From Gemmatimonadota bacterium (GTDB taxonomy: Bacteria > Gemmatimonadota > Gemmatimonadetes > Palauibacterales > KS3-K002): DNA of 64,000 nucleotides. The position numbers and the translations under genes are program-made. The notes beneath the pieces are model-generated. The model ran no database searches and was not told the DNA's origin. It worked only from the letters and a program-made list of their open reading frames with translations. Below are positions 17,271-25,319 of this stretch, piece after piece; position 1 is the first letter of the stretch, and every line of letters starts with the position of its first letter. The stretch is taken from positions 3,747,471 through 3,811,470 of the forward strand of contig CP070815.1 of assembly GCA_020344215.1 (NCBI GenBank). Direction: 5' to 3'.

Positions 17271-17855
17271 ATGCACATCAATAAGGTCTGCGTCTACTGC
17301 GCGTCGAGCACCCAGGCGGATCCCGTCTACCTGGATGCAGCCGAGCGGCTCGGTCGGATACTTGCCAAGAACTCCATGGCGATCGTCTATGGAGCCGGCG
17401 GCGTCGGCTCGATGGGTCGGCTCGCCGAGGGTGCCCTGGCGGAGGGTGGCCGGGTCATCGGGGTCGTCCCCCGCTTCATGAGAGAGCTGGAGTGGTGCCA
17501 CCGGGGTGTCAGCGAGATCGTCGAGGTGGAGGACCTGCACGAGCGGAAGCGGAAGCTGCTCGACAACGTCGACGCGGTGGTGGCGTTGCCGGGCGGGTCG
17601 GGTACGCTGGACGAGCTGATCGAGGCCATCTCGTTGAAGCGGCTCGGCTCTTACCTCGGTCCGATCGTGATCGTGAACACGCGTGGCTTTTTCGATCCCT
17701 GCATCGAGCTTCTGGAGCGCTGCATCGAGGAGCGCTTCATGGACGAGCGGCACCGCGCCATGTGGCAGGTGGTGGGCGAGCCCGAGGAAGTGCTCGCGGC
17801 GTTCGAGGCAGCGCCGGGCTGGTCGCAGGACGCCATCGGCTTTGCCGCCATCTGA
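17271..17855 (+). CDS. LOG-family (TIGR00730) phosphoribohydrolase-like protein
   Basis: A 194-residue Rossmann-fold protein of the LONELY GUY family. It has the diagnostic PGGSGTLDE motif (about residues 107-115), an N-terminal VCVYCASS strand and a GGVGSMG loop (about residues 43-49). Characterised members split a nucleoside monophosphate such as cytokinin riboside 5'-phosphate or AMP into base and ribose 5-phosphate. In bacteria the physiological substrate is often unclear. It is cytoplasmic and full length. TTTTTT shortly after the stop (near 17873) may mark the transcript end. Confidence 0.9.
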   Translation: MHINKVCVYCASSTQADPVYLDAAERLGRILAKNSMAIVYGAGGVGSMGRLAEGALAEGGRVIGVVPRFMRELEWCHRGVSEIVEVEDLHERKRKLLDNVDAVVALPGGSGTLDELIEAISLKRLGSYLGPIVIVNTRGFFDPCIELLERCIEERFMDERHRAMWQVVGEPEEVLAAFEAAPGWSQDAIGFAAI

Positions 17856-18000
17856 GCCCAGCCGCGCGCTCTTTTTTGGCCCGCGAGCCCTCTGTATCTT
17901 GCGGTACGCGTCGCACAACAGCCTGGGGACTTCGCAGGGCCGTGCCGCGCCTGGCGCGGTGCGCTGCGGACACTTGGCTCGCCCAAGAGGGAGGATGCGC

Positions 18001-18981
18001 ATGCGCACGGCCCCACTTACCCTCAGCTCGCTGCTCGTCGCCGTTCTGGCGTTCGGCAGCGACCGGCAGGCCGACCCGGCGGATAACGGCGGCCTGCTGC
18101 TCGTCACCAACAAGAGCGGGAACAGCGTATCGTTCATCGAGCCGGCGAGCGGCCGAGAGGTGGCACAACTGGAGGCGGGCCCGAACCCGCACGAGGTCGC
18201 GGTCACGCCGGACGGGCAGCTGGCCTTCGTCGCCAACTACGGGTCGAACAGCCTGACGGTGGTCGATGTGCCGGGCCGGGCGGTGCTGGGCATGGTGGAC
18301 CTGGGAGAGCATAGCCGCCCGCACGGCGTGGTGGTGTCGCAGGACGGCGCCTCGGTCTGGGTGACGACGGAAGGATCCAAGCATCTGGTGGAAGTCGATG
18401 TCAGTTCGCTGAGCGTGACGCGCGCCATCCGGACCGACCAGGAGGTCACCCACATGGTGGCGCTCGCCGAGGGGAAGGGTAAGGCGTACACGGCGAACAT
18501 CGGGTCCGGTAACGTCACGGCAATCGACGTGCGTAGCGGCGAGGTGATCGGACAGATCGAGACCGGTGCCGGCGCCGAGGGTATCGCGGTGACGCTGGAC
18601 GAAGAGTACGTCCTGGTGACGAATCGGGCGGCGGGCACTCTGAGCGTGATCGACGTGCTGACGGACGATGTGATTCACAGCATGGAGATCGGCGGCTTCC
18701 CGATCCGGGTCGAGGTGACGCCCGACGGCAGGCGGGCGCTGGTGAGCCAGGCGCAGGCCCGGACCTTGACCGAGATCGAGCTCGACGGTTGGACGGTGAC
18801 TCGCACGCTGGCGATCGGCGCCTTCCCGGTGGGTATAGAGATCCGGCCTGACGGCAAAGCCGCCTACGTGGCGAACACCCTTGACAACATGCTGACGGTG
18901 GTCGATCTGGAGAGTTTCGACGTGGCGATGACGATTCCCGCCGGCGCGGAGCCGGACGGGATGGCTTGGGTCGGCTCTTAA
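18001..18981 (+). CDS. Secreted YncE-like seven-bladed beta-propeller
   Basis: A 326-residue exported protein with about seven repeats of roughly 40-45 residues, each carrying a pattern like PDGxxAFVANxxSNSLTVVD (YVTN family). These fold as a beta-propeller in the periplasm or on the surface and usually mediate binding; no catalytic site is visible. The start at 18001 is preferred over ATG 17995 because the GGGAGG site then sits 7 bases upstream. The N-terminal hydrophobic stretch (TLSSLLVAVLAFGS) is a plausible signal peptide. It is followed closely by an exported SnoaL-like protein. Confidence 0.85.
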   Translation: MRTAPLTLSSLLVAVLAFGSDRQADPADNGGLLLVTNKSGNSVSFIEPASGREVAQLEAGPNPHEVAVTPDGQLAFVANYGSNSLTVVDVPGRAVLGMVDLGEHSRPHGVVVSQDGASVWVTTEGSKHLVEVDVSSLSVTRAIRTDQEVTHMVALAEGKGKAYTANIGSGNVTAIDVRSGEVIGQIETGAGAEGIAVTLDEEYVLVTNRAAGTLSVIDVLTDDVIHSMEIGGFPIRVEVTPDGRRALVSQAQARTLTEIELDGWTVTRTLAIGAFPVGIEIRPDGKAAYVANTLDNMLTVVDLESFDVAMTIPAGAEPDGMAWVGS

Positions 18982-18996
18982 CGTCAACGCGCAAGC

Positions 18997-19515
18997 TTGT
19001 CTCACATCACTCAGCGAACCCGGTATCTGTGGCCGACTGCGGCGGCGATTCTGGTCGCCGCCGCCTGCACGGTGGAGCGCGCCGACGTGCGAACGCCGAG
19101 CGGCGAGCCCCCGGAGGCCGACACCACGCAGATCCGCCGTTTGGTGGACGAGATCGCCCGTGCCTACGAGACGGGCGACCTGGGCTCCCTCGACACCATC
19201 TATCATGAGAGCGCCACCGTGTTCGAAGGCGACAAGGCCGACACGGGCTGGCCGAGCTACCGGGACGGGCATCTCGTCCCGGAGCTTGAACTCCTGAGCG
19301 ATCGGCGCCTCCGCTTCGAGGGTATCCGGGTCAGGCTGACCGGTAGCACGGCGTGGGCGACCTGCCGCTATGCGCTGACGGCGGTGCGCGACGGCGAGGA
19401 TGTCACGGCGCGTGGCCTCGGGACGATGGTCTTCCGCAGGTTCGCGGGTCGCTGGCGTCTCGTTCACGCGCATACATCGACGGGCGGAGGCAACGAAGAT
19501 GGAAACGGAGGGTGA
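18997..19515 (+). CDS. SnoaL/DUF4440-like lipoprotein
   Basis: A 172-residue exported protein with a probable TTG start and a lipobox-like VAAAC near residue 26. The remainder is an NTF2-like fold: RRLVDEIARAYETGDLGSL, then ATVFEG and a C-terminal GRWRLVHAHTS strand. The overall pattern parallels the protein at 9450, so the genome carries at least two such paralogues. It overlaps the start of the aldehyde dehydrogenase gene by 17 bases, suggesting coupled translation. Function unknown. Confidence 0.72.
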   Translation: MSHITQRTRYLWPTAAAILVAAACTVERADVRTPSGEPPEADTTQIRRLVDEIARAYETGDLGSLDTIYHESATVFEGDKADTGWPSYRDGHLVPELELLSDRRLRFEGIRVRLTGSTAWATCRYALTAVRDGEDVTARGLGTMVFRRFAGRWRLVHAHTSTGGGNEDGNGG

Positions 19516-21043
19516 GCGCCGTCGCGAGCGCCTGAGTAGCCGGAACCCGCTCACCGGCGACGAGGTGGGCGATTTCCCGATCATGGGTCCCGAGGAAGTG
19601 CGGGGCTTGGTGGACACAGCGCGCGCGGCGCAGGCCGAATGGTCGCGCCGCTCGCTCGAGGAGCGGGCGGCGGCGCTCGACCGGGTCCGGCGCTTGACGG
19701 CCGAGCGTTCCGAGGAGATTGCCCGGGTCATCAGGGCGGAGACGGGCAAGGTGCTGGGCGAAGCGCTGTTCGAGACGGTCGTCGCCTGCGATTACCTGGA
19801 CTATCTGACCCGGACCGCCCCGAAAGCGTTACTGGCACGCCGGGCGGGGACCGGTTGGCTCTCCCACCGCAGGGCCAGGGTGGTCTACGACCCGTTCGGC
19901 GTGGTGGGCGCGATCACTCCCTGGAACTATCCCTTTACGATCAGCATGAGCAGCGTCGGCACTCCGGTCGCCGCGGGCAACGCGGTGGTGCTGAAGCCGT
20001 CGGAGTACACGCCGGCGACCGGCCAGCTGGTGATCGAGCTGTTTGCGGAAGGGACGGGGATGGAGAACCTGGTGGTCTTGGCGACGGGTGACGGTGGCAC
20101 GGGCGAGGCGCTCATCGAGGCGGGCGTCGACAAGATCGCGTTTACGGGCTCGGCGGAGACGGGCAAGAAAGTAATGGCGAAGGCAGCCGGGTCGTTGACG
20201 CCGGTGGTCCTGGAGTTGGGTGGCAAAGACGCGATGATCGTCTGCGAGGATGCCGACATTGAGCGTGCCGCCCGAGGAGCGGTGTGGGGAGCGTTCTACG
20301 GCTGTGGCCAGGTCTGTATGTCGGTGGAGCGCGCCTACGTGGCAGACGGTGTCTACAATCAATTCGTCGAAGCAGTCGTGGCGGAGGCGCGGCGCGTGCG
20401 GACGAGCGACGAGCCGGAGGCGATGGTCGGCTCGCTCATCGCACCGTTTCAGCTCGAGAAGGTGGAGAGCCAGGTGCGCGATGCACAGACACGGGGCGCC
20501 CGCGTGCTGCTCGGCGGCAGACCGATCAAGGGGCCCGGTCACTTCTACGAGCCGACGGTGGTGGTGGACGTGGACCATGGGATGGACCTGATGCGTGAGG
20601 AGACGTTCGGTCCGGTGCTTCCAATCATGCGGGTAAGAGATGAGAAGGAGGCCGTGCAGCTGGCGAACGACAGCCCCTTCGGGCTCGATGCCAGCATTTG
20701 GACGCGCGATCCCGCTAGGGCGCGGCGGATCGCAGGTCAGCTGCGCGTCGGCTCCGTTGTGGTCAACGACCATCTGATCAACTACACAATCCCCGACCTG
20801 CCGTTCGGCGGCGTAGGGCACAGCGGATTCGGGCGTGTGCATGGGCTCGAGGGGCTACGCGAGTTCGTGCGGCCGAAGGCGTGGGTCGAGGATCGGCTGG
20901 CGCTGAAGCGAGAGCCCTACTGGTTCGAGGAGGGGAGTAGCGGCGAGGGTCTGGTACGATCGCTGCTAAAGTTCCGGCACGGGCAAGGCACCCTGCGTCG
21001 TGTCGGTGCTGCCCTGGGGATGTTGCGCGGCATGAAGAGATGA
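19499..21043 (+). CDS. NAD(P)+-dependent aldehyde dehydrogenase
   Basis: A 514-residue enzyme of the ALDH superfamily oxidising an aldehyde to its acid. The catalytic Cys273 is in GQVC and the general base Glu239 is in LELGGKDA. The nucleotide site includes TPWNYPF and FTGSAETG. The C-terminal FGGVGHSGFGR motif is typical. The start at 19499 has a GGAGG site 8 bases upstream. It overlaps glcF by 4 bases (ATGA), so the two are coupled. That makes glycolaldehyde, whose product would feed glycolate oxidase, an attractive substrate, but specificity is an inference. The last roughly 45 residues are an unusual basic extension. Confidence 0.9.
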   Translation: METEGERRRERLSSRNPLTGDEVGDFPIMGPEEVRGLVDTARAAQAEWSRRSLEERAAALDRVRRLTAERSEEIARVIRAETGKVLGEALFETVVACDYLDYLTRTAPKALLARRAGTGWLSHRRARVVYDPFGVVGAITPWNYPFTISMSSVGTPVAAGNAVVLKPSEYTPATGQLVIELFAEGTGMENLVVLATGDGGTGEALIEAGVDKIAFTGSAETGKKVMAKAAGSLTPVVLELGGKDAMIVCEDADIERAARGAVWGAFYGCGQVCMSVERAYVADGVYNQFVEAVVAEARRVRTSDEPEAMVGSLIAPFQLEKVESQVRDAQTRGARVLLGGRPIKGPGHFYEPTVVVDVDHGMDLMREETFGPVLPIMRVRDEKEAVQLANDSPFGLDASIWTRDPARARRIAGQLRVGSVVVNDHLINYTIPDLPFGGVGHSGFGRVHGLEGLREFVRPKAWVEDRLALKREPYWFEEGSSGEGLVRSLLKFRHGQGTLRRVGAALGMLRGMKR

Positions 21044-22371
21044 GCGCGAGCAGCGTGCCGTCGACCCGGCTCGCCCCGCAGATCGACGACCTGCTCACCT
21101 GCGTGCACTGCGGGTTCTGCCTACCGGCCTGTCCTACCTACGAGCTGCTGGGTGACGAGAACGACTCGCCCCGCGGTCGGTTGTATCTGATGCGTGCGGT
21201 GGCGGAAGGGCGATTGGAGGTTGAGGACCGATCGTTCGCCCTCCACCTGGATCGCTGCCTCGGCTGCCGCGCCTGCGAGCCGGTTTGTCCATCGGGTGTC
21301 CGCTACGGGACGCTGCTCGCGCATGCTCGGGCCGAGCGTACGACGGTGGCCGGAGCGCTGGGCCGCATCGCCCGTATCCCGCTCGATCTCTTGTTCGCGA
21401 GCCGCTGGCTGGGTCGGATCGGCTGGACGTTCCTGCGCCTGCTGCGGGCCAGCGGGATCCCGCGGCTCGTCGCGCGGGCCGGCAGGGCGGGAAGGATGCC
21501 GGGGCGGGTCCGCTTTGCCATGGCGATGCTGGCAGCTACGGCGCCGCGGGCCAGGGGCAAGCTGCGCAGGGTGCGGCGGCCGCGGCGGCGGCGCCGGGCA
21601 GCCTGGCGTCCCGACGTCGATGCCGCTGGCCCGCCCGACGGCGATCTACTCGCCCTGCTCGACGGGTGCGTGATGTGGGGTCTCTTCCGTCACGTGAATC
21701 GAGCCACCGAGCGTCTGGCCCACGCTCAGGGTGCGAGAACGGCGCGGCTGCCCGCCGGTCAGTGCTGTGGGGCGCTGCACGCGCATGCCGGCGAACTCGA
21801 TGTGGCGCGCGAGCTCGCCCGGCGCACGATCGCGGCTTTCGAGGCCTCGGGGGCGACGACCCTGCTCACCAACTCGGCCGGCTGCGCGGCCGCGTTGAAG
21901 GATTACGGGGATTGGCTGCGCGACGATCCGGCCTTCGAGAAGCGGGCGCAGTGGATCGGCAAGCTGGTACGCAACGCCAGCGAGTGGCTCGCCGAGCGGC
22001 CGCGGCTGAGCTATCGGCCGCTGCCGGCGCGCTTGGGCTACGACGCGCCCTGCCATCTACTGCATGCCCAAGGGATCGACGATCCGCCGGTCGGTCTTCT
22101 GCTCCAGATCCCCGATCTCGATGTGGTGAAGCTACCGAGGTCCGAGCGCTGTTGTGGCGCCGCCGGGGTCTACGGGCTAGTGCAACGCCGTCTCAGCGAG
22201 GACCTCCTGCAAAGAAAGCTCTCCGAGGTGGTAGCGACGAACGTCGAGCTGGTGGCCACCGGCAACCCCGGCTGCCTGATGCAGATCGGCGCGGGTGCAC
22301 TCGTCCACCGACTCCCGGTGGAAGCCGTACATCCGATCGAGCTCCTCGATGGCCTGCTCGAGTTCGAGTGA
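21040..22371 (+). CDS. glcF: Glycolate oxidase iron-sulfur subunit GlcF
   Basis: A 443-residue protein with two N-terminal [4Fe-4S] motifs (CVHCGFCLPACP and CLGCRACEPVCP) and two CCG domains (QCCGALHAHAG with SAGC; RCCGAAGVYG with NPGC), the layout of GlcF. It passes electrons from the FAD subunits toward the quinone pool at the inner membrane. Its partners are fused and encoded at 4050-6791, about 14 kb away on the same strand. Residues about 165-195 form a very Arg-rich linker. Other CCG-domain Fe-S proteins (lactate or anaerobic glycerol-3-phosphate type) are possible but fit less well. Confidence 0.88.
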   Translation: MSASSVPSTRLAPQIDDLLTCVHCGFCLPACPTYELLGDENDSPRGRLYLMRAVAEGRLEVEDRSFALHLDRCLGCRACEPVCPSGVRYGTLLAHARAERTTVAGALGRIARIPLDLLFASRWLGRIGWTFLRLLRASGIPRLVARAGRAGRMPGRVRFAMAMLAATAPRARGKLRRVRRPRRRRRAAWRPDVDAAGPPDGDLLALLDGCVMWGLFRHVNRATERLAHAQGARTARLPAGQCCGALHAHAGELDVARELARRTIAAFEASGATTLLTNSAGCAAALKDYGDWLRDDPAFEKRAQWIGKLVRNASEWLAERPRLSYRPLPARLGYDAPCHLLHAQGIDDPPVGLLLQIPDLDVVKLPRSERCCGAAGVYGLVQRRLSEDLLQRKLSEVVATNVELVATGNPGCLMQIGAGALVHRLPVEAVHPIELLDGLLEFE

Positions 22372-22402
22372 TAGGCACCGCTCAATCAAGGTAGGAAAGA
22401 CA

Positions 22403-23224
22403 ATGGCGGAGATGACTCCCAAGATGGCGCCTTGGCGTGAGAAGCTGCACGAGATCATCTTCGAGGCCGAGACGCCCGGCGGTAAGGCTTTCGATGTCGC
22501 GCTGCTGTTGGCGATCATCCTCAGCGTAGTCGCCGTCCTGCTGGAGAGCGTCGCCGGGGTCCGCGCCCGCCACGGCGCGGAGCTGCGCGCGATCGAGTGG
22601 TTCTTCACCATTCTCTTCACCGTAGAGTACGTATTGAGGTTGATCTGTGTCGGGAAATCAATGCGCTACGCCCTGAGCTTCTTCGGGATCGTCGACTTCC
22701 TAGCCATCGTTCCTACTTACCTCAGCGTACTGCTTCCCGGCGCCCAGTCGCTGATCGTGATCCGCGCGCTGCGCCTGCTGCGCGTGTTCCGGGTCATGAA
22801 GCTAGTGCACTTCGTGGGCGAGGCGCGGCTGCTGCGCGCGGCACTACGCGCCAGCACCCGCAAGATCATCATCTTTCTGGGAACGGTGCTGACGCTGGTC
22901 TTGATCATCGGCGCGCTGATGTACCTGATAGAGGGCGAAGAGCACGGCTTCACGAACATCCCAGAGAGCATCTACTGGACGATTGTGACGATGACAACGG
23001 TCGGGTACGGCGACATCGCGCCGGGCACCGTGCTCGGCCGGATCCTCGCGTCGGCCGTGATGATCATCGGCTACGCGATCATCGCGGTGCCGACGGGGAT
23101 CGTGACGGTCGAATTGGCCAGCACTCGCAAGCGGCCCATCAGCACGAGGGTATGCCAGGCCTGCGCGGCAGAAGGACACGATGGTGATGCAGGGTTCTGC
23201 AAGTACTGTGGGTGTCGGCTGTGA
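22403..23224 (+). CDS. Voltage-gated K+ channel with C-terminal zinc ribbon
   Basis: A 273-residue six-TM channel subunit. S1-S3 lie at about residues 30-110. The S4 helix IRALRLLRVFRVMK (120-133) carries regularly spaced arginines. The pore has the K+ selectivity filter TVGYGD (199-204), and S6 follows to about 235. After S6 the usual tail is replaced by a short zinc-ribbon-like unit with Cys251, Cys254, Cys266 and Cys269. It forms tetramers in the inner membrane. The cytoplasmic zinc ribbon may serve in assembly or gating. The start at 22403 is backed by an AGGAAAG site. Confidence 0.9.
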   Translation: MAEMTPKMAPWREKLHEIIFEAETPGGKAFDVALLLAIILSVVAVLLESVAGVRARHGAELRAIEWFFTILFTVEYVLRLICVGKSMRYALSFFGIVDFLAIVPTYLSVLLPGAQSLIVIRALRLLRVFRVMKLVHFVGEARLLRAALRASTRKIIIFLGTVLTLVLIIGALMYLIEGEEHGFTNIPESIYWTIVTMTTVGYGDIAPGTVLGRILASAVMIIGYAIIAVPTGIVTVELASTRKRPISTRVCQACAAEGHDGDAGFCKYCGCRL

Positions 23225-23241
23225 GGAGGCGATGCGGAGGT

Positions 23242-23283
23242 GGTGAGGAAACTATGAGGAGTGGTGAGGAGACTATGAGGAGT
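23242..23283 (+). repeat. 21-bp tandem duplication
   Basis: Two adjacent copies of a 21-bp unit, GGTGAGGA(A/G)ACTATGAGGAGT, differ at one position. It lies directly before the palindromic element at 23291. Confidence 0.9.
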
Positions 23284-23290
23284 CTGCGGA

Positions 23291-23403
23291 CTCCGAATGA
23301 TGAATACTGAATGTAGAATGTAAAATGTAGAATGTAGGAGAGACGCGCCGGAACAGCGCAGTTGGGTATTCGGAATTCAGCATTATACATCCATAATTCG
23401 GAG
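23291..23403 (+). repeat. MITE-like imperfect palindrome, copy B of the dispersed repeat
   Basis: The ends are inverted repeats, CTCCGAAT at 23291-23298 and ATTCGGAG at 23396-23403, with partial inward continuation. Inside are three imperfect GTAGAATGTA-type units. The element fills most of the gap between the channel and nitroreductase genes and encodes nothing. Copy A is at 17098-17180 in the opposite orientation. There is no obvious target-site duplication. Confidence 0.6.
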
Positions 23404-23417
23404 CGCGAGGGTAATGA

Positions 23418-24089
23418 GTGGTGGTTACACCGAAGTTTGTTCCTCTCACGGGATATCGGGAGTATCCGGCCGACGAGATGAAGCGGCGGGCGGCCAAGTT
23501 CCGCGCCGAGTTGTCGCGCAGGCGCTCGGTCCGGCAGTTCGCGGGGCGGCCGGTGCCCCGTGAGGTGGTTGAGGAGTGCCTGCGCGCCGCCGGCAGCGCG
23601 CCCAGCGGTGCGAACATGCAGCCTTGGCACTTTGTGGTCGTCTCGGATCCTGCTGTGAAGCGGCGGATCCGGGAGGCGGCGGAGAAAGAGGAGGCGAAGT
23701 TCTACGCCGAGCGGGCGCCGCGTGAATGGTTGGAGGCGCTGGCGCCATTGGGTACGGACGAGCACAAACCGTTCCTCGAGACGGCGCCCTACCTGATCGT
23801 CATCTTCGTGCAGAGCTACGGCGTGACGCCGGAGGGTAAGAAGTACAAGCACTACTACGCCAGCGAATCGGTGGGCATCGCCACGGGCATGCTGGTCGCG
23901 GCCGTGCACAACGCCGGCCTGGTCTCGCTCACCCACACGCCGAGCCCCATGGGCTTCCTGAACGAGATCCTCGAGCGGCCCCCGCACGAGCGTCCGTTCC
24001 TGATGCTCGTGGTCGGGTATCCGGCGGAGGATGCGCGGGTGCCGGATATCGAGAAGAAGGGCTTGGCTGAGATCGCGAGTTTCGTGTGA
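23418..24089 (+). CDS. Nitroreductase-family flavoprotein
   Basis: A 223-residue FMN-dependent oxidoreductase fold. The N-terminal FMN-phosphate motif [13 protein letters not shown] (about residues 33-45) and [16 protein letters not shown] (about 61-76) are typical. The C-terminal half has [18 protein letters not shown] and a VGYPAED end. The overall layout, with a Tyr-rich lid region ([11 protein letters not shown]), is closest to the iodotyrosine-deiodinase/BluB-like branch. The electron acceptor is unknown. The start is GTG 23418 (or GTG 23421), after a GAGGG site. Confidence 0.85.
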   Translation: MVVTPKFVPLTGYREYPADEMKRRAAKFRAELSRRRSVRQFAGRPVPREVVEECLRAAGSAPSGANMQPWHFVVVSDPAVKRRIREAAEKEEAKFYAERAPREWLEALAPLGTDEHKPFLETAPYLIVIFVQSYGVTPEGKKYKHYYASESVGIATGMLVAAVHNAGLVSLTHTPSPMGFLNEILERPPHERPFLMLVVGYPAEDARVPDIEKKGLAEIASFV

Positions 24090-24147
24090 TTCGCTATCGG
24101 GTGATCAGATATTGAGTCGACTCCCCAGCCAGTAGCGAGGGACTCGA

Positions 24148-24639
24148 ATGGACAGCTCGATCGTTCCGCTTTACGAGATACTGACTCTGAACACGCGTCT
24201 CTTCCTGAACTGTTTGGAAGGTGTAGACGATGGCACGGCGCGGAAACGCCCCACCGATGACACCAACAGCATCGGCTTCCTCGCCTGCCATGTTCTGCAC
24301 GCCCGCTACTTTCTGGCTGGGAATATCGGGCTCGATCTGGTGAACCCTTTCCAGGAGCTCTTCGATGCGGCGCACGACGTCAACGACCTCGAGGTCCCGC
24401 CGCTGGACGAGTTGCGCGCCGTGTGGAGCGACGTGTCGGCGCAGTTGATCGGTCACCTGCCGGCGCTGACCGGCGAGCGGCTTAGCGGGGCGTCGGAGGT
24501 GGAGTTCCCGGTGGACGATGGAACCCTGCTCGGTTGCGTCGCGTTTCTGGCCGAGCACGAGTCGTTCCATATCGGCCAGATGGCGTTGTTACGGAAGTAC
24601 TTCGGTCTCGATGGGATGGCGTATACAGGCAGGGAGTGA
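24148..24639 (+). CDS. DinB/DfsB-family putative metal-dependent protein
   Basis: A 163-residue four-helix-bundle protein of the DinB-like superfamily. Histidines in CHVLHARYF (about residue 48) and EHESFHIGQM (about residues 138-142) form the predicted metal site. Members include bacillithiol transferases and many proteins of unknown role. It is cytoplasmic. The stop overlaps the next gene (TGAATGAG), so the CDGSH gene is in the same operon. Confidence 0.82.
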   Translation: MDSSIVPLYEILTLNTRLFLNCLEGVDDGTARKRPTDDTNSIGFLACHVLHARYFLAGNIGLDLVNPFQELFDAAHDVNDLEVPPLDELRAVWSDVSAQLIGHLPALTGERLSGASEVEFPVDDGTLLGCVAFLAEHESFHIGQMALLRKYFGLDGMAYTGRE

Positions 24640-25299
24640 ATGAGCGGGAAGATCCGCAAGTATGAAGGTCAGGACATCGTCGTCAAGTACGACGCGCAGC
24701 GCTGTATCCACGCGGAGGAATGCGTGAAGGGGCTTCCCGAGGTCTTTGCGCGCGGCCGGCGTCCCTGGGTCGATGCGGACGCCGCGAGCGCCGATGAGGT
24801 CGCGGAGGTTGTCGTGCGATGCCCGACTGGGGCGCTATGGTTCGAGCGGAGGGATGGTGGCATGGCCGAGACGCCGCTCAGAGAAAGTACGGCGGAGGTC
24901 TCCGCCGATGGGCCCGTCAACTTGAAGGGCGACATCGCGGTCGTCTCCGCTACCGGGGAGTCCGTATTGGAGGCGACACGGATCTCGCTGTGTCGCTGCG
25001 GTGCCTCGAAGAACAAGCCGTTCTGCGACGGCAGCCATTCCGAGATCGGCTTTCAGGATGCAGGCAACCTGGCGGACGCCAAGCCAATGCCGGAAGGGTT
25101 CGAGCCCGGCGGACAGCTGACCGTAACGCCACTGGCCAACGGGCCGGTCTTGGTGAAAGGCTCGCTTGAGGTGCGTAGTGCGGACGGCGCGACGAGCAGC
25201 TTCCACGATAGCCAGGCGGCACTGTGCCGCTGCGGCGGTTCGGGCAAGAAACCGTACTGCGACGGCACGCACAAGAAGATAGGGTTCGTGGCCGAGTAA
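24640..25299 (+). CDS. Ferredoxin-like plus double CDGSH iron-sulfur protein
   Basis: A 219-residue cytoplasmic protein with three parts. Residues about 10-70 match the Fer4_19 divergent ferredoxin domain (CIHAEECVKGLPEVF, then CPTGAL). Two CDGSH domains follow, CRCGASKNKPFCDGSH (about 118-133) and CRCGGSGKKPYCDGTH (about 195-210). Each binds a [2Fe-2S] cluster with three Cys and one His, the pH-sensitive mitoNEET-type cluster. Bacterial double-CDGSH proteins are thought to act in redox or iron handling; the exact reaction is unknown. The start follows directly on the DinB stop. Confidence 0.9.
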   Translation: MSGKIRKYEGQDIVVKYDAQRCIHAEECVKGLPEVFARGRRPWVDADAASADEVAEVVVRCPTGALWFERRDGGMAETPLRESTAEVSADGPVNLKGDIAVVSATGESVLEATRISLCRCGASKNKPFCDGSHSEIGFQDAGNLADAKPMPEGFEPGGQLTVTPLANGPVLVKGSLEVRSADGATSSFHDSQAALCRCGGSGKKPYCDGTHKKIGFVAE

Positions 25300-25319
25300 A
25301 GCAGGAAGGCTGTCTTGCT

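Noticed and set aside
17737-19749. 670-codon open frame on the minus strand
   Set aside because: It is antisense to the LOG-family, beta-propeller and SnoaL-like genes and is Arg/His-rich shadow coding typical of GC-rich DNA.
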